Both the position numbers and the translations under genes were made by a program. A stretch of DNA of 64,000 nucleotides from positions 25,683 through 89,682 of the forward strand of contig CAXBCH010000017.1 of NCBI GenBank assembly GCA_963974125.1. Direction: 5' to 3'. Below, in pieces: positions 32,030-40,344 of the stretch. The notes beneath the pieces are model-generated. The model had not been told where the DNA came from. It saw nothing but the letters and a program-made list of their open reading frames with translations, and did no database searches. Each line of letters starts with the position of its first letter. Positions within the stretch are counted from its first letter, which is position 1. This stretch comes from Haliea sp963974125 (GTDB taxonomy: Bacteria; Pseudomonadota; Gammaproteobacteria; Pseudomonadales; Halieaceae).

Positions 32030-34068
32030 TGATCAATATGCTTGTTGGATTGCGGGACTGGGTGGACGAGCGGCTGCCAATCGTGCGCGCCTGGAATACC
32101 CACATGGGCCAGTACTACGCGCCCAAGAACTTCAACCTCTGGTATTACTTCGGTGTGCTGTCCCTGCTGGTGCTGGTCAATCAGCTGCTGACCGGCATCT
32201 GGCTGACCATGAACTACACCCCCAGCGCGGAGGAGGCCTTTGCCTCGGTCGAGTACATCATGCGCGATGTCGATTACGGCTGGATGCTGCGCTACATGCA
32301 CTCCACTGGCGCCTCGGCGTTCTTTGTGGTCGTGTATCTGCACATGTTCCGCGCCCTGATCTACGGTTCCTACAAGAAGCCGCGCGAGCTGATCTGGATC
32401 TTCGGCATGCTCATTTTCGTGGTGCTGATGGCGGAAGCCTTCGTCGGCTATGTGCTGCCCTGGGGCCAGATGTCCTACTGGGGGGCGCAGGTGATCATCT
32501 CCCTGTTCGGTGCCATTCCGGTGGTGGGCGAGGATCTGGTGACCTGGATCCGCGGTGATTACCTGATTTCCGGGGTGACCCTGAATCGCTTCTTCGCATT
32601 GCATGTCGTGGCCCTGCCCATCGTGCTGCTGGCGCTGGTGGTATTGCACCTGCTGGCCCTGCACGAAGTGGGCTCCAACAACCCCGACGGCGTTGAAATC
32701 AAGAAGAAGAAGGGCCCGGACGGCATCCCGCTGGATGGTGTGGCTTTCCACCCGTACTACACGGTGCACGACCTGCAGGCGATAGGCGTGTTCCTGTTCA
32801 TCTTCTGCGCCGTCATGTTCTTCATGCCGGAAATGGGCGGATTCTTCCTCGAATATGCCAATTTCGAAGAGGCAAACCCGCTGAAAACCCCGGACCATAT
32901 CGCGCCGGTCTGGTACTTCACGCCTTTTTACTCCGTCTTGCGCGCAGTACCGGACAAGTTCTGGGGCTTCGTGGCTTTTGCCGCCTCGGTAGCGATCCCG
33001 TTCCTGCTGCCATGGCTGGACCGCAACCCGGTCAAGTCCTGGCGCTATCGCGGCAACCTGAACAAGGTCATGCTGGTGCTGTTCGTCGCGTCCTTCCTGA
33101 TACTCGGCGTGCTGGGCGTGAAGGCACCGACGCCTGAGCGTACCTTCCTCGCGCAGGTCTGCTCGGTGTTCTACTTCGCCTTCTTCCTGCTGATGCCGAT
33201 CTGGTCGACGCTGGACAGGACCAAGCCGGTGCCCGAGCGTGTGACCATGGACGGTGGCATCGGTATCTGGGGCAGCATCGCCGGCCTGGCGCTGATCCTG
33301 GCCCTGACCATTCTGCCGCTGAAAGCGGTAGGCGCGGCCGGTGAATACAATTGCGGCTCCATTCCCTGTGACGAGATCAGCGTCGACCCGTCGGACAAGC
33401 CCTCGCTGCAGAACGGCGCCAGGCTGTACATGAACTACTGCATGGCCTGCCACTCGATGAAGTTCTCCCGCTACAATCGTGTCGCAGCGGATCTCGGTAT
33501 TCCGGAAGACCTGTTCATGGAAAACCTGATCTTCGATCCGGAGGTGCGTATTGGTTCGTTGATGGACAATGCCATGGACGACGCGCTGGCCAAGGTCTGG
33601 TTCGGCGTCACCCCGCCGGATCTCACCCTGGTGGCCAGGGCGCGCAAACCCGACTGGCTGTACACGTACCTGCGGACCTTTTACAAGGATGACAGCCGAC
33701 CGTACGGGGTCAACAACAAGGTCTTCAAGGATGTGGGCATGCCTCATGTCCTGCTCGAACTGCAGGGCCTGCAGGAGTGTGCCATGGGCCCGGTCAAGGC
33801 GGACAATGGCGGGGTGAAGCGCGACCCGTTGACGGGTGAGGCCCTGCTGGAAAAGCCCTGTGGCCAGTTCACCCTTGCCAGCGAAGGTACGATGGCGCCG
33901 GAAGAGTTCGATGACGCGATGTACGATCTGGTCAACTTTCTCGCCTATACTGCGGAGCCGATAGCGGCCGAGCGCAAGCGCATCGGCATTTACGTGCTGC
34001 TGTTTATCGCCCTGTTCTTCATCTTTGCCTGGCTGCTGAATCGCGAGTACTGGAAAGATATCCACTGA
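32029..34068 (+). CDS. petBC: Fused cytochrome b-cytochrome c1 of the bc1 complex
   Basis: One uninterrupted frame of 679 codons encodes both redox subunits. Residues 1-406 are cytochrome b, with eight membrane helices, the paired heme-ligand His residues in MHSTGASAFFVVVYLHMFR and HVVALPIVLLALVVLHLLALH, and PVWY at the Qo site. Residues 407-436 form a hydrophobic segment ending AVGA, which looks like an internal signal sequence with a signal peptidase I site. Residues 437-679 are cytochrome c1, with the heme motif CMACH (471-475) and a C-terminal membrane anchor. Most Gammaproteobacteria encode petB and petC separately. A fused precursor cut after export is known as fbcH in Bradyrhizobium japonicum, and the same is inferred here. 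Confidence 0.95.
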   Translation: MINMLVGLRDWVDERLPIVRAWNTHMGQYYAPKNFNLWYYFGVLSLLVLVNQLLTGIWLTMNYTPSAEEAFASVEYIMRDVDYGWMLRYMHSTGASAFFVVVYLHMFRALIYGSYKKPRELIWIFGMLIFVVLMAEAFVGYVLPWGQMSYWGAQVIISLFGAIPVVGEDLVTWIRGDYLISGVTLNRFFALHVVALPIVLLALVVLHLLALHEVGSNNPDGVEIKKKKGPDGIPLDGVAFHPYYTVHDLQAIGVFLFIFCAVMFFMPEMGGFFLEYANFEEANPLKTPDHIAPVWYFTPFYSVLRAVPDKFWGFVAFAASVAIPFLLPWLDRNPVKSWRYRGNLNKVMLVLFVASFLILGVLGVKAPTPERTFLAQVCSVFYFAFFLLMPIWSTLDRTKPVPERVTMDGGIGIWGSIAGLALILALTILPLKAVGAAGEYNCGSIPCDEISVDPSDKPSLQNGARLYMNYCMACHSMKFSRYNRVAADLGIPEDLFMENLIFDPEVRIGSLMDNAMDDALAKVWFGVTPPDLTLVARARKPDWLYTYLRTFYKDDSRPYGVNNKVFKDVGMPHVLLELQGLQECAMGPVKADNGGVKRDPLTGEALLEKPCGQFTLASEGTMAPEEFDDAMYDLVNFLAYTAEPIAAERKRIGIYVLLFIALFFIFAWLLNREYWKDIH

Positions 34069-34125
34069 TTTCTCCCCCGGGCTGTGGCCTAGCGGTCATG
34101 GCCCCTCACTGTTCTGGACTGCACT

Positions 34126-34782
34126 ATGAAACGAGTTGATGAAAACGCAATGGGTGCCGTCGCCAAGCGGTCCTCCATGACTTTCTTTTCCGACAGCACC
34201 AGCCAGTACAGTCACCGGGTTCGCATCGTACTTGCGGAAAAGGGGGTGACGGTGGACATGATCGAATCCGACAGTGCGCACCCACCGGCGGAACTGGCTG
34301 ACCTCAATCCCTACAATTCCCTGCCCACCCTGGTGGACCGGGACCTGGTGCTCTATGAATCCAAGGTGATGATGGAGTATCTGGACGAGCGCTTTCCGCA
34401 TCCGCCCCTGCTGCCGGTATACCCGGTAGCCCGTGCCGAGAGCCGCCTGTATATTTACCGGATCGAGAAGGACTGGTGTTCGCTGGTGGACTCCATCCTG
34501 CATTCCCGCAGCGAGAACGTGGTCAGCAAGGCGACCAAGGAACTGCGCGAAGGCATTCTGGGTATAGCGCCGATTTTCGCCGAGAAGCCGTTCTTCATGA
34601 ACGAGGAGTTCACTCTGGTGGACTGTTGCCTCGCTCCCATTCTCTGGCGCCTGCCTTCCCTGGGCATCGATATCCGCCCGGGCAAGCAGTCCAAGCCTCT
34701 GCTGGCCTACATGGATGCCCTGTTCAATCGGGAATCCTTCCAGGAGAGCCTGTCCGAGCAAGAACGCGAGATGCGCTTGTAG
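34126..34782 (+). CDS. sspA: Stringent starvation protein A
   Basis: SspA (218 aa) has a glutathione S-transferase fold and binds RNA polymerase, affecting stress and stationary-phase genes. The thioredoxin-like N domain (MTFFSDSTSQYSHRVRIVLAEKGV, residues about 18-41) and the helical C domain (DWCSLVDSIL, then FTLVDCCLAPILWRLPSLGI) are typical. The annotated ATG adds about 17 residues before the conserved MTFFSDSTS; ATG 34177 would be an alternative start. It follows petBC after 57 bases and precedes sspB. Confidence 0.96.
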   Translation: MKRVDENAMGAVAKRSSMTFFSDSTSQYSHRVRIVLAEKGVTVDMIESDSAHPPAELADLNPYNSLPTLVDRDLVLYESKVMMEYLDERFPHPPLLPVYPVARAESRLYIYRIEKDWCSLVDSILHSRSENVVSKATKELREGILGIAPIFAEKPFFMNEEFTLVDCCLAPILWRLPSLGIDIRPGKQSKPLLAYMDALFNRESFQESLSEQEREMRL

Positions 34783-34814
34783 CGCGCTGCCGGCCTGTGA
34801 CTACCCCCCCCAGC

Positions 34815-35216
34815 ATGTCCGCCAGTCGCCCCTATATCATGCGGGCGCTGTACGAGTGGATCGTCGACAATGACTGCACGCCCTACCTGCTGGTGGACGC
34901 CACCCGGCCAGGTGTCGAGGTGCCCAGCCAGTACGTCAAGGACGGCCAGATCGTGCTCAATGTCAGCCCCAGTGCGGTGATCGACCTGCTGATTGGCAAC
35001 GAGTGGGTGAGCTTCAATGGCCGCTTCGGCGGTACGCCAACAGACATTCTGGTCCCGGTCGCAGCGATCGTGGGAATCTATGCCCGCGAGAACGGACAGG
35101 GTATGGTGTTCGAGCCCGAGGAACCGCCGGAGAGTCCTGATGATCCACCCGGGGGTGACAGCGGGCCGACGGCGGGCAAGCCCGAGGCCAGGCCGGCCCT
35201 GAAGATCGTCAAGTAA
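34815..35216 (+). CDS. sspB: ClpXP adaptor SspB
   Basis: SspB (133 aa) binds ssrA-tagged proteins and delivers them to ClpXP; in alginate-type envelope stress systems it also helps deliver the RseA/MucA fragment. The ssrA-binding fold is recognisable (RPYIMRALYEWIVDNDCTPY, VLNVSPSAV, then FGGTPTDILVPVAAIVGIYARENGQGM). A Pro/Asp/Glu-rich linker leads to the C-terminal ALKIVK, the ClpX-docking tail. I chose ATG 34815 because the family starts just before SRPY; GTG 34797 in frame is the alternative. Confidence 0.95.
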   Translation: MSASRPYIMRALYEWIVDNDCTPYLLVDATRPGVEVPSQYVKDGQIVLNVSPSAVIDLLIGNEWVSFNGRFGGTPTDILVPVAAIVGIYARENGQGMVFEPEEPPESPDDPPGGDSGPTAGKPEARPALKIVK

Positions 35217-35230
35217 CGCTGTGCAGCAGG

Positions 35231-35251
35231 CCTGCCCCCGGTCAGGGCAGG
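35231..35251. promoter_or_regulatory. Inverted repeat between sspB and dolP
   Basis: CCTGCCC and GGGCAGG are perfect 7-bp arms around a 7-base loop, spanning the dolP stop codon in the convergent gap. There is no T-run on either side, so it is at best a weak bidirectional terminator. Confidence 0.35.
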
Positions 35252-35814
35252 ATCTCAAACAGCTGCACCACGCGACGCACGCCCGTAACCGAAGCCGCGA
35301 CATCGGCGATGCGCCGGGCTTCTGCCTGGGACACCAGGCCCATCAGATACACTACCCCGTTTTCGGTGATAACCTTGGTGCGCACTCCGGGGGTGTCGAC
35401 ATTGGCGAGCAGCCAGGACTTGATCTTGGTCGTAATCCAGGCGTCGCGGGTACGTGTCATGGCACCTGTGGCCGGGCTCACTTCCAGCTCGTTGTAGATT
35501 CGGCGCACGCCATGAATCTTGCGCACCTCCTCCGCTGCCAGGGTCTTGAGGTGCTCGCTATCCACCTGTCCCGCCAGCAGGACGAAGCCGTTATAGCTCA
35601 CCGCGATTAGGTGGGCTTCATCGTAGCCCGTGTCCGCGGCGTGGATGTTGACGACGGACTTGATTTCGATGCTTTCATCCTCCAGCCGCTGGGCCATGGT
35701 GCGCCGGCTGGGGTCGTCTTCAATGGGATTGGCCTCGACCGAGGCAAGCATGCTGCCACAGCCGCTGGCAAAGACACTGCCGAGAAGGATGATAAAGGGC
35801 GCGATCAGTTTCAT
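35242..35814 (-). CDS. dolP: BON-domain outer-membrane lipoprotein DolP
   Basis: DolP/YraP (190 aa) is a lipoprotein with two BON domains that binds anionic phospholipid and supports outer-membrane integrity and the BAM complex. The signal peptide ends in a lipobox-like FASGC, lipidated at Cys19. BON1 spans about residues 50-115 and BON2 about 125-188 (VTGVRRVVQLFEIL). The start ATG directly precedes the end of diaA (overlap of 4 bases), so it is translated with diaA. It converges on sspB. Confidence 0.93.
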   Translation of the reverse strand: MKLIAPFIILLGSVFASGCGSMLASVEANPIEDDPSRRTMAQRLEDESIEIKSVVNIHAADTGYDEAHLIAVSYNGFVLLAGQVDSEHLKTLAAEEVRKIHGVRRIYNELEVSPATGAMTRTRDAWITTKIKSWLLANVDTPGVRTKVITENGVVYLMGLVSQAEARRIADVAASVTGVRRVVQLFEILP

Positions 35815-36419
35815 GGTGAGCTTCCGTTGTGGTTTCCAAACAGGCTGCGGTCAATCAATTCGCAAAGCAGGTGAATGACCATGGTATGTAGTTCCGTAAC
35901 TCTGGGGCGCCGCTCTGCGCTGCAATTGATGGCGACGTCATCACCCTGCAGGACCTCCGCCAGGGCGAAGTCCGCGCTGTTGGACAGTGCCACCACCACC
36001 ATGTTCCGGTCGTGGGCCGCCTGGGCGGCACGCAGTACGCTGCCGGGAACGGTGCCGCTGCTGATGCAGACCAGGGTGTCCCCGGGCTGGCCCAGCGCCC
36101 GTATCTGGCGGGCATAGATGTCGTTGAAGCCCTGCTGGCTGGCGATGCCGGTAATGCCGCTGCTGTCGCCGGCGAGTGCCAGCGCCGGCAGCGCCGGGCG
36201 GTCCTGTTCAAAGCAGCCCAGCAAGGTGGCGGTCAGCAGCTGGCTGAGGCTGGCGTCGGCGCCGTTGCCGCAGGCCATGATCTTGCCCTCGGCCAGGAGG
36301 GTCGCCGTCATCAGCCCTGCCGCCTGCTGTATCGGGGCGGCGAGATCATCCACGGCCATCGCCACAGTGCTGATGACCTGCTGGAAATTGGCGGCAATGA
36401 GCTGGTAGTCGTCATCCAT
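35811..36419 (-). CDS. diaA: DnaA initiator-associating protein DiaA-like SIS protein
   Basis: This 202-residue single SIS-domain protein belongs to the DiaA/GmhA group. DiaA stimulates DnaA assembly at oriC in E. coli, while GmhA is sedoheptulose 7-phosphate isomerase for heptose synthesis. The position between lpoA-yraN and dolP is the conserved diaA locus, which favours DiaA. The ATG at 36417-36419 (MDDDYQLIAANFQ) was preferred to an upstream start that adds 17 unrelated residues. SIS motifs CGNGADASLSQLL and VCISSGTVPGSVL are visible. Confidence 0.9.
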   Translation of the reverse strand: MDDDYQLIAANFQQVISTVAMAVDDLAAPIQQAAGLMTATLLAEGKIMACGNGADASLSQLLTATLLGCFEQDRPALPALALAGDSSGITGIASQQGFNDIYARQIRALGQPGDTLVCISSGTVPGSVLRAAQAAHDRNMVVVALSNSADFALAEVLQGDDVAINCSAERRPRVTELHTMVIHLLCELIDRSLFGNHNGSSP

Positions 36420-36442
36420 GGGCCGGGTCCGGGGTGTGCGTG

Positions 36443-36802
36443 TCAGGCGGTGAAGGCACTGCGAATCCACCGTAGCTCCGCATCCTGCCCGGATTGTCGC
36501 GGGTCAAAGGCGATGACGTCAAATCGGCAGGGGAAATTTTGCCGGCTGCCGGCGTTGCGCAGGTACAGGGCAGCCGCGCGCACAAGTTTCTGCTGCTTGC
36601 GCCGGTCCACGGAACCCGCAGCGGAGGCGAAGCGGCGATTGCTGCGCGCCCGCACCTCGATAAAGACCAGCTGCTGGTTGTCTTCGGCGATGATGTCGAT
36701 CTCTCCCAGTTTGCAGCGATAATTGCGCTGCAGGATCTGCCAGCCCTGGGCCTGCACCCACTGCGCCGCCCGCTCCTCGAAACTGTGGCCCAGTGCCAGC
36801 AT
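36443..36802 (-). CDS. yraN: YraN/UPF0102 family endonuclease-like protein
   Basis: This 119-residue protein belongs to UPF0102, a restriction-endonuclease-like fold. The predicted active-site pattern is visible as GEIDIIAEDNQQLVFIEVRAR (Asp35, Glu48 and the Arg in place of the usual Lys in EVK). The N-terminal G..FEERAAQWVQAQGWQILQRNYRC helix is typical. It lies between lpoA and diaA, the conserved arrangement, with a 23-base gap to diaA. Its cellular role is not established. Confidence 0.92.
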   Translation of the reverse strand: MLALGHSFEERAAQWVQAQGWQILQRNYRCKLGEIDIIAEDNQQLVFIEVRARSNRRFASAAGSVDRRKQQKLVRAAALYLRNAGSRQNFPCRFDVIAFDPRQSGQDAELRWIRSAFTA

Positions 36803-36833
36803 GATTCCCCTCCCTGCAAAGCTGCAGTCTATG

Positions 36834-38648
36834 TCAGGGGCGGGTCAGTTCGCTGCCATCAAATGTGGCCAGTTCCGGCTCGCGCAGGATACGCAGTCCC
36901 GGATCCAGCCGCAGCAGGCCGGTACTGCCGCGGATCAAGGTATCCGCGCCGCCCTGCAGTTGCGCAAAGCGCGCCTGCAGCAGCCAGGCATCGGCACCAA
37001 GGGCATTGAGCCGGGCAAAGTCGTCAGTGCCGGTGCCACCCGCGGCGATAGCCACCCGCAGCGACGGGTTGCTTCCCAGGAGCCAGGGCAGCTCCACCAG
37101 GCGGGCGCCGCTGAGATCGCGGTCGCGCGGGTCCGGGAGGCCGCCGTAGATGCTCGAGGTGGCATAGACAGGCAGGGTGCCGGCGTAGTGGAACGGCAGC
37201 AGGGGCTTCAGCGAGCGCGCCTCCGCCGGCGTGCCGGCGAGCAGGAATACCACGTCGATATCCTGTCGACGGCGCGCGGTAAATTCGATATTGGTCGCCA
37301 GCATGCTGCGCATATCCCGCGCCCGCTGCTCGCTGGCTCCCAGGTTGAGTGCATTCTTGATCTGGTCGGAATAGGCTTCCGGGGAGCTGTAGCTCGCGGT
37401 CGTGGCGATGCTGCCCCCCAGCGCCTGCCAGCGCTGCCGCAGTACCTCTTCCAGGCGGGCGCCGCGGGCGCCTGCGGGGCGCAACACCAGTGCCCGTCGG
37501 GCGCCCTGGCCAAAGGCCAGTTCGGCAATCCGCGCAGTATCATCTTCCGGCGCCAGGGAGAGCTGCACCAGTGCGCTGATATCCTGCTTGATCGCTTCGT
37601 CAATGCGGTTCAGGGCCAGCACCGGCACCGGCCGCGGACTGTACTGGCCCAGCTCGGCAAGCCTGTCCTTGCTCAGTGGGCCGATCACCAGATCGGCGCC
37701 GGTGGCAACAGCGTGCTGATAGGCGGCGACGGCGGAGGGGAACTCGTCGGTGTCGACAATCGCCACGTCGTGGCTGGCATCACCTCGGGCCCGGGCCAGG
37801 TAATAACGCGCCAGATAGCCGTCACGTACGGCCCTGGCCGCGGGTTCCAGAGGGCCGCTCAGCGGCAGCAGCAGTGCCACTTTCTGCAGCGGCTGCAGGG
37901 TCTCGTAGAGGAACTCCAGGCCGCCGGGCAGGGTGGCTGCCGCCGGGTGTCCCGGGTGCTCTCCGCGCCATTGCCGCAGGCCCGCCTGCAGCTCTTCCAC
38001 GCTGCCCGCGGTCGCGTTCAGCAGGGCCAGTTGCAGCCATGCCCGCCAATCCGGGGCGTCGGCCTGGTCCAGGGCCGCGGCCAGCTCAGTCTCCCGCAGC
38101 CGGTTCAGGTCCTGCCAGATCTCGCGCTGCAGCAAAGTGTCGTTCAGTCCCTGGCCCAACTGCCGAGTCCCGATACGTGCACTCTCCAGCCAGCGCCCGG
38201 CCAGCGTCGCGACCTGGCGGGCAAAGTCGTCCCGCTGCAACAACAGCGCCCTCGCCACTCCCGCAGCGGGAATGCCCTGCAACAGCTCTTCAACCCGGCC
38301 GTCGTCGCCGCGCAGGAAAGCGGCCCGGGCCAGCAGATAGTCCCTGCGCGCACGCTCGTCCACGGTCAGCGGCGGCTCCAGTGCGGCCAGGGCCTGCTCT
38401 GCCTGCATCCAGTCGAAGCCCGCGAGAGCAGCCTCCGCCGCGCTGAAAGCCGCATCCCAGCGGCTGTCGGGCATGAGCGGCGGCGCAACCTGTGCCGACC
38501 CGGCGTCGACCTCGACCGCGGGCTCCGCGGCGGGTTCCGGTTCCGGCGCCGGTGGCGACGGCGTGGCGGCACAGCCTGCCAGCAGTACCAGGGCCAGGGC
38601 CGGCCAGAGCCGTGCCGTCGTGTATTTGCTGGTGATCAACGTGGTCAT
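36834..38648 (-). CDS. lpoA: Penicillin-binding protein activator LpoA
   Basis: LpoA (604 aa) is an outer-membrane lipoprotein that stimulates PBP1A. A lipoprotein signal ends in the lipobox LLAGC with Cys26, followed by a Pro/Glu-rich linker (PPAPEPEPAAEPAVEV). The N domain is TPR-like (about residues 55-260), and the C domain is a periplasmic-binding fold (about 275-600, with KVALLLPLSGPLEPAARAVRDGYLARYY and VIGPLSKDRLAELG). It is divergent from rsmI with an 85-base gap, the normal arrangement. Confidence 0.95.
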   Translation of the reverse strand: MTTLITSKYTTARLWPALALVLLAGCAATPSPPAPEPEPAAEPAVEVDAGSAQVAPPLMPDSRWDAAFSAAEAALAGFDWMQAEQALAALEPPLTVDERARRDYLLARAAFLRGDDGRVEELLQGIPAAGVARALLLQRDDFARQVATLAGRWLESARIGTRQLGQGLNDTLLQREIWQDLNRLRETELAAALDQADAPDWRAWLQLALLNATAGSVEELQAGLRQWRGEHPGHPAAATLPGGLEFLYETLQPLQKVALLLPLSGPLEPAARAVRDGYLARYYLARARGDASHDVAIVDTDEFPSAVAAYQHAVATGADLVIGPLSKDRLAELGQYSPRPVPVLALNRIDEAIKQDISALVQLSLAPEDDTARIAELAFGQGARRALVLRPAGARGARLEEVLRQRWQALGGSIATTASYSSPEAYSDQIKNALNLGASEQRARDMRSMLATNIEFTARRRQDIDVVFLLAGTPAEARSLKPLLPFHYAGTLPVYATSSIYGGLPDPRDRDLSGARLVELPWLLGSNPSLRVAIAAGGTGTDDFARLNALGADAWLLQARFAQLQGGADTLIRGSTGLLRLDPGLRILREPELATFDGSELTRP

Positions 38649-38733
38649 GGTATCCTTCCGGACCGGATGCGGCGGCGACTGCCAGCTGCACCGGGAAATT
38701 CACAGGCAGTCATTATAAGGCCAGGGGCGAGCA

Positions 38734-39567
38734 GTGGAATCGGGACTATATGTTGTTGCCACGCCGATCGGCAACCTGGGCGATATCTCGCAGCGCGCCC
38801 TGGCGGTGCTGGCAGCCGCCGACCTGGTGGCCGCAGAGGATACCCGCCACAGCGCTCGCCTGCTGCAGCACTTCAGTATCGACGTGACACTGCAAGCCTA
38901 CCACGATCACAGTGATGCTCGCGCCCATTCCCGGATAATGGCCTGCCTCGCCGCCGACGGTGTCGTGGTGCTGGTCTCCGATGCAGGCACCCCGCTGATC
39001 TCCGATCCCGGCTACCGCCTGGTGCGCGAGGCCCAGGAACTCGGTTACCGGGTCATTCCGGTGCCCGGCGCCTGCGCCGCTATCGCCGCCCTCAGCGCTT
39101 CCGGCCTGCCCACTGACCGCTTCCTGTTCGAGGGATTCCTGCCCGCAAAGGCCGGTGCCCGGGGCGCCCGCCTGCAGGCCCTGGCGGCCGAGACCGCCAC
39201 CCTGGTCTTCTACGAGGCGCCACACCGGGTCGTCGAGACCCTCGAGGCCATGGTCGCGGCCTTTGGCGGGGAGCGCGAGGCCCTGCTGGCCCGCGAGCTG
39301 ACCAAGACCTTCGAGACCCTCAGGCGTGCGCCGCTGGCGGAGCTCGCGACCTTCGTGGCCGCCGACAGCAATCAGCAGCGCGGCGAGATCGTGCTCGCGG
39401 TCAGCGGTCAGCGCGGGCGCGATCAGGAGCTCACTCCCGATACCACCCGCCTGCTGCTGCGCCTCGCCGCCGAGCTACCCGCCAAGCGTGCCTCCGCCGT
39501 GGTCGCTGACCTCACCGGGCTGCGCAAGAAGGTGCTGTATGACTTTCTCCTGGAGCAGAAGGGCTGA
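38734..39567 (+). CDS. rsmI: 16S rRNA (cytidine-1402-2'-O)-methyltransferase
   Basis: RsmI (277 aa) 2'-O-methylates C1402 in the decoding centre of 16S rRNA. It is a tetrapyrrole-methylase-fold enzyme: LYVVATPIGNLGDISQRAL at the N-terminus, AAEDTRHSARLL, VVLVSDAGTPLISDPGYRLVR (residues near 80-100), and the C-terminal LPAKRASAVVADLTGLRKKVLYDFLL. The GTG/TTG-free start used is the codon at 38734 (GTG), which gives MESGLYVV after initiation. It precedes rnpB. Confidence 0.97.
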   Translation: MESGLYVVATPIGNLGDISQRALAVLAAADLVAAEDTRHSARLLQHFSIDVTLQAYHDHSDARAHSRIMACLAADGVVVLVSDAGTPLISDPGYRLVREAQELGYRVIPVPGACAAIAALSASGLPTDRFLFEGFLPAKAGARGARLQALAAETATLVFYEAPHRVVETLEAMVAAFGGEREALLARELTKTFETLRRAPLAELATFVAADSNQQRGEIVLAVSGQRGRDQELTPDTTRLLLRLAAELPAKRASAVVADLTGLRKKVLYDFLLEQKG

Positions 39568-39645
39568 CATCAATCCGGTTGGGCGGCTGTTGCGTGTCTT
39601 GGGGGGGAAGGTCGCCCGACGCGGGTGCCGGCCCGGAAGTTTGTG

Positions 39646-39674
39646 TTGCCCGGGCCGCCCGCAGCGGGTAGGCT
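39646..39674 (+). promoter_or_regulatory. Candidate promoter of rnpB
   Basis: TTGCCC (39646-39651) and TAGGCT (39669-39674) are 17 bases apart and predict a start at about 39681, which matches the 5' end expected from pairing of the RNase P RNA ends. Confidence 0.5.
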
Positions 39675-39680
39675 TGCCGC

Positions 39681-40022
39681 CGAGTCGGTCAGGCGATCGC
39701 TTCTGGTTTCGGCCAGGGGAGGAAAGTCCGGGCTCCACAGGGCAGGGTGCCAGGTAACGCCTGGGGGGCGCGAGCCTACGGAAAGTGCAACAGAAAGGAT
39801 ACCGCCCGGCGCATGCCGGGTAAGGGTGAAAAGGTGCGGTAAGAGCGCACCGCGCGGCTGGTAACAGGCGTGGCGATGGTAAACCCCACTCGGAGCAAGA
39901 CCAAATAGGAATCCGTATGCTGCGGCCCGCAGTGGATTCGGGTAGGTCGCTACAGGCCGGCGGCGACGCCGGTCGCAGATGAATGATCGTCCACGACAGA
40001 ACCCGGCTTATCGACCGACTCA
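39681..40022 (+). ncRNA. rnpB: RNase P RNA (M1 RNA, type A)
   Basis: This is the catalytic RNA of RNase P, which matures tRNA 5' ends. The near-invariant core GAGGAAAGTCCGGGCTCC (near 39720) is followed by CAGGGTGCCAGGTAACGCCTGG and by AGTGCAACAGAAAG, all diagnostic of bacterial type A RNase P RNA. The 3' part contains GGTAAACCCCACTCGGAGCA and ACAGAACCCGGCTTATCG. The ends pair: AGTCGGT (39683-39689) with ACCGACT (40014-40020) forms helix P1. The exact ends are inferred from this pairing. Confidence 0.95.
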
Positions 40023-40035
40023 TTTTATTCCGTTC

Positions 40036-40064
40036 GCCCCAGTGCCGCTCGGCGGCGCTGGGGC
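40036..40064 (+). terminator. Stem-loop terminator of rnpB
   Basis: GCCCCAGTGCCG and the complementary CGGCGCTGGGGC form a long GC-rich stem just after the RNase P RNA. It is followed by a mixed pyrimidine stretch (TCTTCCTCG), so termination may be imperfect. Confidence 0.65.
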
Positions 40065-40065
40065 T

Positions 40066-40270
40066 CTTCCTCGTATATGATTTTTTCTGCTAACGCGGGC
40101 CCTCTCGAAGAAGTAAAAAGCCTTTAAGTTAAAGTGAATCCTTAACACATGATGTTACTGTCATGTTTTGTGGAATTATTTGCTTGTGGCAGCCGTGGTT
40201 TTCTTCCTTCGCAGCCCCACCAAACCGCGCTAATTAGCTGAAATTAAAACGTTTTTCTCGAGAGCCTCGC
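40066..40270. other. AT-richer non-coding leader between rnpB and mraZ
   Basis: No convincing coding frame is seen here. Base composition is clearly richer in A and T than the surrounding genes. It contains a 20-base dyad, ACATGA (40147-40152) and TCATGT (40161-40166) around an 8-base centre, which could be a regulator site upstream of the dcw promoter. Confidence 0.5.
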
Positions 40271-40300
40271 TTGACACCCGGATCGACGCAGACCTATAGT
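40271..40300 (+). promoter_or_regulatory. Main promoter of the mra/dcw cluster
   Basis: TTGACA (40271-40276, a perfect -35 box) and TATAGT (40295-40300) are separated by 18 bases. Initiation would fall near 40307, directly in front of the MraZ operator boxes and about 70 bases before the mraZ start. Confidence 0.75.
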
Positions 40301-40309
40301 GTTGAAAAG

Positions 40310-40344
40310 TGGGAATAAGTGGAGATATCTGGCTTTTTGTGGTT
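40310..40344 (+). promoter_or_regulatory. MraZ operator: four TGG boxes at 10-bp period
   Basis: TGGGA, TGGAG, TGGCT and TGGTT begin at 40310, 40320, 40330 and 40340, so the spacers are always 5 bases. MraZ binds TGGGN direct repeats with 5-base spacers upstream of its own gene in E. coli and other bacteria. Only the first box is a full TGGGN match; the exact phasing supports the assignment. The boxes lie just downstream of the predicted transcription start, consistent with autorepression. Confidence 0.75.

Noticed and set aside
31978..34065. A 695-codon minus-strand frame opposite petBC.
   Set aside because: It is the antisense shadow of strongly conserved cytochrome genes; His/Gln/Asp-rich composition and no motif.
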